NCBI GenBank assembly: GCA_051294375.1
Contig: CM119266.1
Span: forward strand, 13,939,614-14,003,613
DNA from: Paraspadella gotoi
Taxonomy: Eukaryota; Chaetognatha
Length of the DNA: 64,000 nucleotides
Reading direction: 5' to 3'
Positions 46,781 through 59,844 of the stretch are shown in pieces. A program made the position numbers and the translations under genes. Position 1 is the first letter of the stretch; every line of letters starts with the position of its first letter. The notes under the pieces were generated by a model. It searched no databases and had not been told where the DNA came from. It saw only the letters and a program-made list of their open reading frames with translations.

Positions 46781-48767
46781 TGAAAAGTTCGCCAATAACG
46801 AGAAAGCCAGTAGGTACCGAGGTGCGGAAACGCCTTATAATAAGAAGTTCGCTAATTCGTCATTCCGTTCAGAGCGATGAGACAGTCTCTGCTCTCTCTC
46901 TCTCTCTTCTTCTCCTCTCCTTCTGTCATACTCTCCTCATCTTCGCTTCTCTCTTCCTCTAGCTGCTCTTCTTGCCTCTCCTCTGTGCTCTGTCTGCTCT
47001 CTCATCTACTATCTCGTCTTCGCTCGAATTGTTTTTGCGGTTCAATGCACTCATATTCTTCGGCTTCTGGAGCAAGTTTTCGGGACGTTATTTATAAGAC
47101 GAGGGCTGGTTGGTTGGGGCGGGACGCTTGCATTGGTGTAGAGACGGAAGGCTGACTGAGCAAAAAAGGCTGGACGATACGATGAAACAATTGAGAACGC
47201 GTAGAAGGAGAATAAAAGGAGAGACAGAATCGTTCGACAGGTCAACTCGTGGTCAGTTCGGAGAAGCCACGACCGACAATAGACGATCTAGGTCCGATTG
47301 ACACTCAGTCGGTTTCCAACTCTGCTTGGGGAATTGATTGTGGTGACAATAGCCTGCAAATTTAAAAAAAGATGGATAATATAAGTGATTATGGAGTTGT
47401 TCCAATGACGGTTTGTGGTGACTCGGGCGTTTCCTGCTCTCGCCGTCGACTCGTAGCGGCTGCGACGGGACGATTCAAGTGGGCTTCAGGAGAGGGTCGG
47501 TGCAGGGTGAGAGAAAATATCTGGGTGGGCGAGAGTTACGACTGTCGCGTGCATGGTAAAAAACATTTCCTATGGTCGTTTTCGCGCGTCAGTCAGCTTT
47601 GAACGCGATACCGCTGGAACTGTTGGCCGCCCACTGATTGGTCGCTCGAAGTCTCGAACCGAGAGTGCAGCTAACGGGATTGTGGGCACGTGACTCAGTG
47701 ATCGATAAGAGACGAACGACAAGTGGAAGGAATGCTTAGTATATGGATGCTGCGTATGATGGAGTGGATCTTCTGACGTCCAGAGAGAGGGAATGAAATA
47801 GAGAGGACGGAGAACAGAGAAGAGAAAAAGGACAAAAAAACAGGAAAAAGGATAGAACAGAGAAGAACGAATTTGTCGTGTTTCGTCTATTCTCATGTTC
47901 GTCACCGTTCCGTTGTTTTGGGCCAATAGAAACTGTCTTGGTTCTCACATTCATGTTAAGCTTTTTATCACATTATCATATAAAGAATAGAAGATTAGAA
48001 ATATATCAGAATATAAAAATATAAATATAAATTAGTATACTTCATATTTCGCTGGTTTCGGCGTGATATTTAAAAACTCCACCGAACCAGAAACGCCATC
48101 AAGCGGCAACAGGATCACAGAACAGCCATGTAAAATCGTGCCGACGCACCTCGTATTGGATTGGAATTCGCTTTTACTCTCGCAGGTTCGTAAAATTCCA
48201 TTTGTTCAGAAATCGAATCAAAACTGCTTCGGCCGCGTTTTTATTGTTGTGATTATGAGCGCTTCGCCTTATTGAAGAATAAATGAAAGTAAATTCAAGA
48301 CTCCAATTTTTTACATTATCGTTATAACCTAGATGCTTTAAGGAGTTGAAAAGCCGCTATCGTAACTTTATTGACTCTATTACATCATTTGAATTATCTA
48401 AACGTCGATCTAGACGATATATAAGAGAGTAGCCCTGAAATACGCGAGATTCTGGCGCTTAGAAAGACGCGCGTATATTTTGTTTTTTTGGGGGGGGGGG
48501 GGCGGGCGCTATTCGCTACCGGCGAATACATTTTCTCACGATCATATTATTTCCACGGCAAACGAGTCACTGCTCGCATTCTCCTTCCAAAGGTCTCCGG
48601 ATCGCAAGATGCCGTTCGGTAAACAAACGACCACAGTAAAGCTCGGCCTTTAGAAACGAAATCGAACCATAGGCGTTTAGCGAGTTTCTTTGAGTTTTTA
48701 ACCTCTGCGCGTCGTTTTTTGAAATTTTTTGGAGCCGTGCGACGTGGACGGCGACGAGCCGACGACG

Positions 48768-49620
48768 ACGACGACGAACGAGCGATGACCGATGATGGGA
48801 CTCGAAGCGATCTCGCGAATCGCGGTTTCTCGCGTTGCGGCGCGCGCGGGCGTGCGCCCGACTCTGAACACTTCCGATCGACGAGGAACGCGCAGATGGT
48901 GAGGGGAATTAGCTGCTGTGGCTCGTCTGCATGCTGTGGCTGCTGCTCGCTGCGCACTGTTGCGGTGGACGTTGCCTGCTGTTTCGCAAATGACGGCAGT
49001 AAGCGGCGAGAAATATAGAGCGAAACAGAATCTTGGGTTTACTCGGATCTTTTTTATCAATATACTTCCTCAAGCGAAATTTCTAACATTTTGTCATAAA
49101 ACAATTGCGTTTAGAAAAGAATTTAAAATGAATTCGTTATTTAAAAACTTGGTCTACATAGCTTGTTCGCATCAGTCGAAAAGGCTAAAAAAAATATTGA
49201 ACCACTTGTCCTCCAAGTCCGCTATCGTGTCCTTACGCTTTTTCTGTAAATTAGGCTTAGTAAAATGCTCTATTTTCTAAAGCTTTGTCATGTTGGATTC
49301 TTGATCATCTCTTGTTCGGACCAATCGCTAATTGCCTTGATGTAAAGTTTTCGGAATCAGTTTTAAAAAAATCCTAACAATATCGTTGAAAGACATGACC
49401 GCGTCGATCCAGGTTGGGCTGACGAACAAAGGACAAGTTCGTGTCCCCGTTCGCCTCGCTCCGCGTCGTCTCAGGACTTAGCGCGTCGTCGCACTGCTCG
49501 CGGCACGCCGATAGACTCGTCGGCGCGGACGACCATCAGGCAGATTCGAGCGACGACGCCTGTGAGGAAGCGAAGACTCGGACGCGGCAAGAGAGGAGCG
49601 AGAGAGGAGAGATAACGAAG
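48768..49620 (+). pseudogene. Broken copy of the first two exons of the unknown membrane-protein gene
   Basis: Plus-strand sequence at about 48768-48897 matches exon 1 (29312-29212), and sequence at about 49412-49617 matches exon 2 (28745-28573). The donor-like GTGAGG and GTGAGA contexts are largely kept. Numerous small indels break the reading frame and there are in-frame stops. Exons 3-5 are absent, because the inverted repeat ends just beyond exon 2's intron. It is a partial, non-functional copy or an error-rich duplicate read. Boundaries are approximate. Confidence 0.6.
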
Positions 49621-49629
49621 CGGTGAGAA

Positions 49630-49722
49630 TGATGATGAACCTGAATGATGATAATGATGATGATGATGATGATGATGGAATGATGATGATGAATGATGAT
49701 GATGATCGGATGAGATGATTGA
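49630..49722. repeat. (GAT)n trinucleotide repeat
   Basis: Arm B counterpart of the ATC tract at 28476-28568. Confidence 0.9.
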
Positions 49723-49985
49723 TGATGATGAATGACCTTTACGATTGATTCAGCGATGATAATGAATGACTGATGCACTGATCAAGGCTTGCGGGAAATT
49801 ATGTTTCAATTTCAGCTTATACATTAAAGTAATGTAGGGTCAAAAGCTGACGAGTTTTCGAAAAGTCGCCTAGTCTTGCAAGAGAAGAGTCTTTGAGGGA
49901 ATTCGTGTTTCGGAAAATGCAAGAAAATTGCAAGAAAGACTTTTCCGGCTTTTTTAACGTTCAAAATTGTGGGTCAGCTGTCCAG

Positions 49986-50290
49986 AAAAAAAAACTAAAA
50001 GAAAAAGAGACGAAATGGTGGTTGTGGAGAAGAATGAGGAGAAAAGAAAGAAAGAGAAGAAAAAAGAAAAAAAAAAAAAAAGAAAAAAAGAGAAAAAAAA
50101 AAAAATGAAAGTAAAAAAAAAAAAAAAGAAAGAGAGAAAAAAAGAGAGAAAAAGAAAAGAAGAAGAAGAAAAAGAGAAGAAAGAGAAAGAAGAAGAAAAA
50201 TAAGAGAAAAAGAAAGACGGAAGAAGCGGAAAAAAAAGAAGAAGATAAGAGAGAAGGGCAGGAAGAGAAAAAAAGAAAAGAGAGAGGGAG
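49986..50290. repeat. A/G polypurine tract
   Basis: About 300 bases of AAAAAG/AGAAAG sequence. Open frames on either strand are Lys/Glu or Phe/Leu low-complexity. Confidence 0.9.
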
Positions 50291-53200
50291 AAGTTGCAGG
50301 CAATAAGAAAGAAAGGGATAAAGAGCGAACAATCCACCCGCGGCCGAAATCGAAAGAGAGTGATTGTATATAGTAGGTGAAAAGAAAAAGAGAATTAAGC
50401 ATCGAAGCAATCTTTATGCGCGCTGCACTTTGTCTACAAAGAAAAAGGAAGAGAGATGAATATAGAAAGTTCTGTGCGAGAAAAAGAAAGATGGGGTAGA
50501 GGGAGATAAGATAGTGAATAAATAACGGGCTAAAAAATAACCGAAAATAGTGAAAAAAAAAAAAAAGAGAAAGAAAAAAAAGAAAAAGTTAAGAATTTAG
50601 ATGTCGCTGTTTGTAATTTTCAACGAGCGGCCAAAAAAGAAAGCACTATAAACATGAAGAATAAACAAAGGTAAAAAAGTGGAAGAAAGAAGAATATACT
50701 AAGAAAACTGCAGTTTTAAATATTCGAGAAAAAACGAGAAGTTAGGATACAAAACATATTTTTGTGATGCAATGAGAGTTATATAGCTATTTGATCCGTA
50801 TATGTGCGCCAGAAGCAAAAAGTAAAAATACAAGAAAAAAAGAAGGAAAAAAAAAAGAAAATAGAATATCAGAAAAAAAAATAAAATAAGCAAGAAATTT
50901 GTTGTGTTGAATTTAAATATAAGTTTCATACAAATAAAGAGAAAACAAATGAGCGACAGTTTCAATGGAAGGAAGAAACGGAAAGATGGCGGACATTTCT
51001 AAAAATGAAACTTGAATGATTGAAAATTTATAGACAGCCTGAAGTAAAGTTAAATTAAAGAATCTAGTTAACAGGAAGAATAAAAGATTAAAATAATATC
51101 ATAAATGCCTGCGTAAAGTTTTAATAATTAGCGCATAATAGTCGTCTGATAACCGGCAAAGACGTGAATAATTAATAAAGCCAAATAACGTAGTTTATAG
51201 TGTAAAAGCCATGATATAGAACTAAACACTAAAGAACCAAGTATCCAAAAGCCCTATTCCATAAAGCTAGAAGTGCGAAATTTCGTACAACCTAGAGAAA
51301 AAGCAAAATAAAGGATTATAAATATCGTAAATGTAGTTAAAGACAAAATAACCTTAATTGCGAAGAGTGTAAATGAGCTGAGAAAAGAAGAAAAAGAAAA
51401 GAAAAAAACGGAGGCACTGATTCCGGAAAAAGAAAAAAAGGGTAGCCAAAAATCAGAAAAGGCGGGCGAAGAAAGGAAAAATGTTGAAAACAAATCCTGA
51501 TTCGGAAATGTTCTTTTACAGTGGTTTACTTTTTTTTTTATATGTCGCGGAAAAATCATGTTTAACAAAGGCAAGTTCGATAAAACAAACTCGCCGTCAG
51601 AAAACAGTGAATGTTTCGAAGATTTAACAAAGGAGTTTACGAATTTAAGACGTGGTAATTATATAGGATTTGTATCAGAGATAATCTACAGTGCTTTCTG
51701 TCTAGGTTTCGTCGTCAGCTTCAGGTGTAGGATATTAATTTTCTAGTTTTTTTCTTGGTTAATGCGAGGAGTGATGATAGAAATTTATCTGTTTGAAACG
51801 TGTTTTCTAGTTTTTGCTTAAGTGGTTGTGTACGAGAAAAGGGGAGACCAAGAGAACTGATTGACCGGCCTTCGATAAACAATAGTAATAGAGCAAATGA
51901 GAAGTAAGCTGTTTACTTTATGTGTTTCTATGCTATTCTTTTTTGTTTCTCTTACTGGAATGTCTCGTTTTGTTTGCTTCGTTTTTGTTCTGTCCTGTCG
52001 TGATGTTATTGTAGTCTGGTTCGTCTTCATCGTTTGTTTTTCTCTAATCTTTTCAAGTTGATGAGATACTGTATATATCTTTCGCCTGGCTTGATTTTCT
52101 GATTATCTTTCGTTTCTTTGTGTATTAATGATTATGTTATACTGCGGTACATTGAGATTTTTCGGTGGGGCCTGGTAATCGTTCATAGAATCAGAAGGTG
52201 ATAGGCCGGTATGGCGCGAAAGTAGTGCAAATATACTTGTACTTCTGTATGTTCAATTTTTTTCATTTCACCTGGGCTGTTAGTGTCTTTCTAGGCTGAC
52301 GTTGTTTTCTCAATGTTTATATTTCATGTTCGAGATTCACTCAGGGTATAGAAATTCGTTATACGGTGACCAGTTGTAATGTGGACCTTTTTCTATCTTT
52401 CTCGTTGCTTATGTTTTTCTTCCCTATTTGTTTTCGTTCTGTTCTCATCTTTATTTTCTTCTGCTCCTTGTCTTCTCGTTATTTTCTTCTGCTCCTTCTT
52501 ATACTCTTATTGTATATGTCTGCGTCGCTTCTATATATACTTTATTTTATTCTCGTCCTTGCTTTCAGCTCCTTAATTGTCTTGTCTGCCATTATTCTGC
52601 TCTTGTACGGCATGCTTGTCTTTCCTTCTTGAGATGCTTTCTTGTTCCTTTCCCATTCAGGTCTGCCCTATCGTCATTGCCCTCTTACCCTAGAAAGACT
52701 CCAAGATGACGAGTTCGGTATTTAAACCTTTTTTTTTAGAACAATTTATAATCAAATAAGTGCTTCGGAAAATAAAGAAAAAGCTCAGTCTCTATCTTCC
52801 GTGAGCAAAGTTTCCTCGTTTCGAATTCTCATATGTAATATGCATTTTGTGTGTGTTTATCGGAAACCTTTTTATTCATACGTTTGCGGTGTTTTCTGCA
52901 TATATGTTCGTAATTGTAAGTCTAAAAATGTTATGTTTTTCGTTCGTCAAGGATATATATCTAACTTCTGTGAGAAGAGAATTCTGAGAGAGAGAAGAGG
53001 AGAAGACGGAGGAGAAGAAGAGAAGAAGAGATAGAGAGGGAGAGAGGAGAGAGAGAGGAGAAAAAGAGAGAAGAGACGAGAAGGAGAGGAGAAAGATCAC
53101 ACCCGAGATTTTGTTCATGTTTCCTCGTGGTTTAATAGAAACGGAAAGAGGGGGTTTACTCTTCCTTAAATCTCCTGGCTGTCCACCCCCCGCCGCCCAC

Positions 53201-54460
53201 AGACTCGCGCCCCGCCCTTGCAGAAAAATCTCGCACATCAGCCCTCCGGCCCTTTGAAGTTTGTTTATGTTAGTTGTGATGAGGAAGGGGTTCCTCGTTC
53301 GAATCATCTCCGGAAGCGAGTTTTTTTTTTGTGTGCGAGTTTTATTTCTCCTGTCGATCGTTTGTTGATCGTCCGCGCACCTAAAGAAGACACGGTCCGA
53401 TGATCGTCTGGTCGTTCGTCGTCGCGTTCGGTCGTGCATTGTCTTAATTTATGTAGTATACGAGAGTATTCCGTTTCTGTTTTCACTCGTTTGTTGAGCG
53501 TCGATGGATATGTTTGTTCGGGGGAAGAACAAGATAGCATCAGGACCCAAGAAATCGAGGCCTTTTTTTTATTTTTCGTCGAGTGCTCATACGTGGCTCT
53601 TTCGTCGTCGGTCTTTATTATCGTGCGTCGTACGTCCGTCGGTTTAGTCGGGGTTCGAAGTGTTCCTCCGGTGGAGTCGTTGTCACGACTTTGCGCCAAG
53701 AGTAGGGTGCTCACACCGAAAAAGCCGGACTTACACAAAGAGAAAAGGGCGGGGAAGTTGAGAAGAGAGGGAAAGGGAATGAGGATTGAAAGGAAAATGG
53801 GAGAGAAAGGAAGGGAATATGAGAGAAAATACGCGGATAAGGGAGGAGGGGAAGGAGAGAGAGAGAGGGAGAGACGGAGGAGACGAGAGGAGAAGGAGAG
53901 AGAGAGAGAAGAGAAGAGAGAAGAGAGAGAAAACGGACGGAGACAGAGAAGAGGAGGAGAGGAGATGGAAGAGAGAGAGACAGAGAGGGGACAGAAGAGG
54001 GGTCAGAGAAAGAGGTTTGAATCGTGAATAAAGTTACGAAAACAGAGAACAGAATGTGAGTAATTAAGAAGATTTTAAGTGATTTAATTGAAGAGTTAAT
54101 TTAATTAAATTTAATTAAAGGTAGAAGAAGAGTCACGAGAGATAAAAATCTGGAAAATGGTTAAGAGAATTGAATTGAACTGAAGCGAACTAGGTATAAA
54201 AGAGAGGTATTGTTTAAAAAAATGTTAATTACTTTTTAACTGGATTAGTATTTTATTATGATTTTTGTTAGTCGGATTGATCATCTGATTATTGAAGAAA
54301 AGCAATCATATTCGGCCAAGTCGGGACATTGCCGATCGAAAATGCGAGACGTTTGAAGAAGTTCCGAGTCGCGTAGATATTATTGACCCTAAATTAAAGA
54401 GGTTAGGGAAAGAAAATATAATGAATCGACGAGAAAACTGAATAGAAACGGGAAGCAATT
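50291..54460. other. No supportable gene
   Basis: Purine-rich on the left (to 51.5 kb), pyrimidine-rich at 51.9-52.7 kb, and a CG-richer block at 53.2-53.7 kb that is open on both strands (144 and 197 codons) without motifs. A GA/GGAGA tract runs at 53760-54010. No exon pair could be built. Confidence 0.45.
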
Positions 54461-54469
54461 CAATCCAGT

Positions 54470-54770
54470 CGAATCGTAGTCAAGTCAAATCAAGTCTATC
54501 AGTCAAATTACAATTCAATTCAGATCAATAAATCAAATCAGATAAAATTAATCATTGCAGCGTCGGAATTCACAAATCATGTCAATCAAATACAATCAGA
54601 AGAGTAAATCAGAATCAATCGAAAATCAGATCGAAATCAATCAAATTCAAGTCAAATCAATCAAATCAATACAAATCGATCAATTGCGATCAAATCGATA
54701 ACAAAATCAAGTCAAATTCAATAGAAATCAATAGAATAATCCATCGAATCGATGCAAATTAAGATCACAC
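54470..54770. repeat. Degenerate (ATCAA)-type tandem array
   Basis: About 300 bases of CAATCAAATCAAT variants with irregular spacing. Confidence 0.75.
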
Positions 54771-55129
54771 AGAGACACCTTAATATTTGCGGATTTCGGA
54801 GTCGGACCGAGTCGGTCAAGAGATCAAGGGGCTTCAATGAACCAAGGCTCAATTTGGTCTAAAACACGGATTGGGAAATGTGGAATATGAGGGAAAAATA
54901 TTATGAGTGTGCGAAAGTAAAGAGTAACGAAGAGTGTGGCCGCAACTCTGTTAGTGTGTGTTGGATAAGGTGAGAAACATTCTAGAAATAAAAACGACGT
55001 GTACCCCCGCACCCCCCAAAAGAAAAAATGGAAGAACCAGTTGTCAATGGAACCTTAGGACAATTAACTAGATGTCCCGGAGTGGTTTGTAAAGATGTTT
55101 CGAGTAAAGAACAACTTCTTATAGCTCCA

Positions 55130-56874
55130 TAGCCTCCCAAGCCTCCCTCCCCGAGACTCTTTTATTATTTCATTCTTCCGACTCGGAAATGCACGAAACC
55201 GGAACGAATATTCGACCTTGAACGATGAGGAAGAGGCGGGCAAAGGGAAAGGACGGACGGGGGAGGAAACGAGCGGACTGAGGCCATGAGGGAGGGAATT
55301 ACGGTACGGGCAGAAGGAGGAAGGGAGGAGAAAGGAAGTTGGCGTGATGGAGAAGGAATGAAGAGGAGGAAAGGGTAGGGGAGAGAGAGAGAGTGAGAGA
55401 GTGAGGGAGGGAGGTAGAAGCGTGGCGGTCCAAGGAGTGAAGAGAGGTAGGGAGCAAAAAGACAAGAAGAGGAAGAGAGGAAGATAGGGAGAGAGGTAAA
55501 TAGGAAGCCAGAAAACAATAGAGAGATATGAGTGAGGAAGAAGGAGGAGATAGGAAGATAACTAAGCGGCCAGTATCTGGAGGAGGTCAGAGAAAAAGAC
55601 CGCAGAGAAGAAAACCCTCAGTGGGCTCAGGATAATTCGAAGCGAATGTACGTACAGCTAAAGGAAAAAATCGCCTGGCATAAAAGAAAAAAGAAAGAAA
55701 GGGAAAGAAGAAGAATCGCAAGAAAAGATGAAAAATGAGAAGAAGGGGGAAAAAAGTGACAATCGGGAATGGCAGTTTGGGTAAGTGCCTCGGGACCGAA
55801 AGGTAAGGGAGAGCGATCGATAATATCGGTTGTCCTCCTTCGAGAAACTGGACCCGTCCGAGGCGACGGTGGATGCGGCGAGGCGCATGATAGGAACGCC
55901 CTCTGGCGTCGGAAGAAGGCGACGATGATAGGGAAAGATGTTCGTGCCTTTCGATGAGGAAAAAAAAAAAGAGAAATATCGAAATTAAAAATCTCAGGTT
56001 TTTTTGGTGTGTGTTGTTTTTTTAAAGTCAAATTTGGTTCTGATTTTTCGCCGCCGGCGTCGATGACGCATCGAAGCGATTTTGTCTCGTTATTCCCCGT
56101 TGGCGTCGCTGTCGGTCACGGAACAGAGAGCGCAACTGCGTTGGGGTGACTCAGTAAGTTATAAGTTGGTCTTTTAGGAAATGATTCATCCAAAAATCAT
56201 CAGCACGAGCCATAAGAATGACTTGCACAGGTTACGATCTTTGAAATTCTGAATTAGATTTTCAATTTAGGTATTCAATATTTTAATATATAGTTAAACA
56301 CGGAACATGCCATCGCAAGCTGCGTTTTGTCATAAATTTATTGCCATAAACGTTGACAATTTAACTCTCTTCTCAAATTTTATCAGCGAAGCGACAAGTC
56401 TCGATATGAAAAACGAATTAATTCCACAAGTTACGTTCGTACTCGTCAAAAAATGTAATCAAGCGCGCACTAAAATACTACGTGGAGAAATATATAATAT
56501 ATGCGGAGACAGGACTGAATACTGAAAAGTTATATCTTTACGGATCGGAATATTTCGCCGTTGGCTACTTTTTTATTTTGCTTTTTCTTTCTTTCTTTCT
56601 CTTTTTCGTTTTTTATTCTCCATATATAATTTTCTGTTTTTCTTTCTCTTGCCCTTTTCCTTTGATTCCTTTTTTTCCTCCCTATTTTTCCCGCTTTCTT
56701 CTCTTTCTTCATTTCTTATGGAATCAGAGGTCAATTGGTTCCCCGAGGGGTCGTCCATGACCTCAACAACTTTCGATGTCGTCGCATCAATAATGGATTT
56801 TATCCGGAAAGGAGTACGACAAAGAGAGAGAGAGGAGAAGAGAGAGAGATGAGAGAGAGAGAGAGGGAGAGGGA

Positions 56875-56921
<47 letters not shown>

Positions 56922-57380
56922 CGAGAGAGAGAGAGAGAAAGAAGGAGGAGAGAGAGAGAGCCATATCATTCAAGATAAAAAGTCGGTGCGCCGCAAGATA
57001 TTCCGCTCTTTTTTTATTAATAAGTTGGCTTTGTGTAAAAAATATTACATCCTACTCCTATGCTCTTTCCTTCCACACCCTCTCCCTCTCTAAAAACCCA
57101 TTTCCCCGATCACGAGTCGCTCCAGCAATCTCTTATCTCAAGGATGTGGAGCACTGGAGCAAGAGTTTTTCTTGTTCGGCGTCGAAACTCCGCCGGGTAG
57201 AAATCATGAGAGAAGCGCCTCTCGAGATTAATGCCGAGCCGTCTATCTCCTGTTCATTTTTCCCTCCGCTTTCCCTCCTCCTCCTCCTCCTCCTCCTCCT
57301 CCTGGTCTTCAAAGGTCAACACATCAAATTCTAAGGTCAAAGTGAAGGAAAATCGCCGCGGATCCGAGTTTTTTTCCCTC
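55130..57380 (-). repeat. Inverted duplication 2, right arm
   Basis: Reverse-complement partner of 41720-44060. It is interrupted by a GA/AGAG tract at 56823-56962 that corresponds to the CT tract at 42177-42325. No gene is supported. A third, direct copy of its right end begins at 58491. Confidence 0.75.
56823..56962. repeat. (GA)n tract, interrupted
   Basis: Polypurine tract in the right arm of inverted duplication 2. Confidence 0.92.
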
Positions 57381-58465
57381 TTCTTTCTCTTTTTCCTTTC
57401 ATTCCCTCTTCCTCCTCCCTTCCTTTCCCCTTTTCTTTCCTTCATTCATCTCTGTCGTCTCATTTATTCCATTCTTTCTACTCTTAAAATACAGCCTCTT
57501 TCGACTCTTTCTCTTTACTTCTTATCGCCTTTACCCAGTGCCTCGTTCTCCCTACTCTCTTCCTCTCAACACATCTCTTATCCCATAGCATCCTTTCATA
57601 TTTCCGGCTTATCGACTCATTTCGTTTCCGTCTCTCTCTCGTTTACTCCTCTCTCTATCTCTCTCATCATCTCTCTCTCCTCTCTCTCTCTCTCTCTCAT
57701 CCTCTCTTCTTCTCTCTCTCTCTCTCTCATCTGCTTCTCTCCTTCTCCTCTCTCTGAGCTCGTCTCTCTTTCTCCGCCGCGTCCCGATTCGATCCTCTTC
57801 CTTCCATGTGTTTTGCATTCTGCTCCCATCTACGGGGGACAAACTCTCACTCTTTTTTGAGGGCCTCCTGAATGTTTTCTCACCCTGAGATTAATTACTC
57901 CCTACTTTCTTGAATCCCCAACTTAGATATAGGCTCTAAATTTTAGCAGATCTCTCTCGTCTCTCTCTCTCTCTATCTCTCTAGCTCTCTCTCATCTCTC
58001 CTTCTCCTCATCTCTCTCTCAGTCTCTTCTCTCGTCTTCTTCTCCAAACTTCTCACCTTCCAAGACGGCTTTCCATAATTAGCCCGTTTTCCGCGACTCT
58101 TCACTTTCTCCAGAGTCTAAAGCTCCGGCGTCTTATCTTTTTCTCGAACTTCTTTGGCGGGAAGTCACCTTCTCTATCCCAACACATCATCCCACCCACG
58201 CCACCCACCCTTCACTCACCCTCCAACCCAACCGTCCGAGAAAATGGACCGAAACCCGATTCACCCCGACATGTCTTGGGGTGAAGTCTGGAAACCCCGG
58301 GTTTTTCACCCGGTGCCGCTGGCATCTCCCGCGACTCGCTGCCTCTGATAAGGCCACTCTCTCTCTCTCCTCTCTCTAATCGGTCCTCGACTTCGTCTCC
58401 TCATCTGTCTCTCTCTCATCATCTCTCATCTCTCAATCATCTTTCTCTCTCTTTCTCTCCTACCA
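57130..58465 (+). repeat. Direct duplication, first copy (abuts N run)
   Basis: Nearly the same as 58491-59819, in the same order: the GGATGTGGAGCACTGGAGC block, the (TCC)n stretch, pyrimidine-rich DNA, the CTTTCTCCAGAGTCTAAAGC block, and a final segment ending in CTCTCCTACCA directly before the N run at 58466. Confidence 0.85.
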
Positions 58466-58490
58466 NNNNNNNNNNNNNNNNNNNNNNNNN
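58466..58490. other. Assembly gap (25 N)
   Basis: 25 N between the two copies of the 1.3-kb direct duplication. Confidence 0.99.
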
Positions 58491-59819
58491 TCTCAGGATG
58501 TGGAGCACTGGAGCAAGAGTTTTTCTTGTTTCGGCGTCGAAACTCCGCCCGGGTAGAAATCATGAGAGAAGCGCCTCTCGAGATTAATGCCGAGCCGTCT
58601 ATCTCCTCGTTCATTTTTCCCTCCGCTTTCCTCCTCCTCCTCCTCCTCCTCCTCCTCCTGGTCTTCAAAGGTCAACACATCAAATCTAAGGTCAAAGTGA
58701 AGGAAAATCGCCGGCGGATCCGAGTTTTTTCCCTCTTCTTTTTCCTTTTTCTTTCATCCCCTCTTCCTCCTCCCTCCCATTTTCCCTTCTTCTTTCCTTC
58801 ATTTCTCTGTCGTCTCATTTATTCCATTCTTTCGACTCTTAAAATACAGCCTCTCTCCTCTTTCTTCTCTACTTCTTTCGCCTTTACTCCGTCTCGTTCT
58901 CCCTACTTCTTCCCTTCAACACATCTCTTAATCCCATAGCATTCCTTTCATATTTCCGGCTTATCGACTCATTTCGTTTCCGTTCTCTCTCTTATCTCTC
59001 TCTCTTATCCTCTCTCATAATCTCTCTCTCTCTCTCTCTCTCTCTGCCGTCTCTCTCTTCTTCTCATCTCCTCTCTCTCCACTCGCTCTCCTCCTCTTCT
59101 CTCCTCGTACTCGTCTCTTTTCTCCCCCGCGTCGAATCCATCTCTGCCGCCCCCTCCCAGTATGTTTTTCATTCTGCAATCTTCTCTATCACGGGGGAGA
59201 AAATCTCACTCTTTTTTGAGGGCCTCTTCAAATTTTCTCACCCTGAGATTAATTACTCCCTACTTTCTTGAATCACCCAACGTTAGATATTAGGCTTAAT
59301 TTAGCAGATCTCTCTCTCTCTCTCTCTCCCTCTCTCTACTCTCTCTCTCTTCATCCTCTCTCTCTCTCCTCTCCTTCTCTTCTCTCGTCTTCTCTCTCCA
59401 AACTTCTCACCTTCCAGACGGGCTTTCCAATAATTAGCCGTTTTCGCGACCTCTCACTTTCTCCAGAGTCTAAAGCTCCGGCGTCTTATCTTTTCTCGAA
59501 ACTTCTTTGGGGGAACGTCACCTTCTCTATCCCAAACACTCATACACCACCCACGCTACCACCACCTTCACTCACCCTCCAACCCAACCGTCCGGAAAAG
59601 GACCGAAACCCCGATTCACCCGACATGGTCTTGGGGTGAAGTCTGGAAACCACGGGTTTTTCACCCGGTGCCGCTGGCATCTCCCGCGACTGCTGCCTCT
59701 GATAAGGCCACTCTCTCTCTCTCCTCTCTCTAATCGGTCCTCGACTTCGTCTCCTCATCTGTCTCTCTCTCATCATCTCTCATCTCTCAATCATCTTTCT
59801 CTCTCTTTCTCTCCTACCA
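58491..59819 (+). repeat. Direct duplication, second copy (abuts N run)
   Basis: Second copy of 57130-58465. The last 100 or so bases before the N run at 59820 appear identical to those before the N run at 58466, whereas the interior shows small indels. This pattern is typical of the same contig end being placed twice. Confidence 0.85.
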
Positions 59820-59844
59820 NNNNNNNNNNNNNNNNNNNNNNNNN
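59820..59844. other. Assembly gap (25 N)
   Basis: 25 N after the second copy of the direct duplication. Its left flank is the same sequence as the left flank of the gap at 58466. Confidence 0.99.

Noticed and set aside
49954-50410. Multi-span membrane protein on the minus strand
   Set aside because: Three overlapping frames all give Phe/Leu/Ser from the A/G tract, with no real hydrophobic periodicity.
53434-54027. 197-codon frame and its 144-codon antisense at 53.3-54.0 kb
   Set aside because: Both strands are open in CG-rich DNA, the end is GA-tract Arg/Glu, and there is no motif or splice partner.
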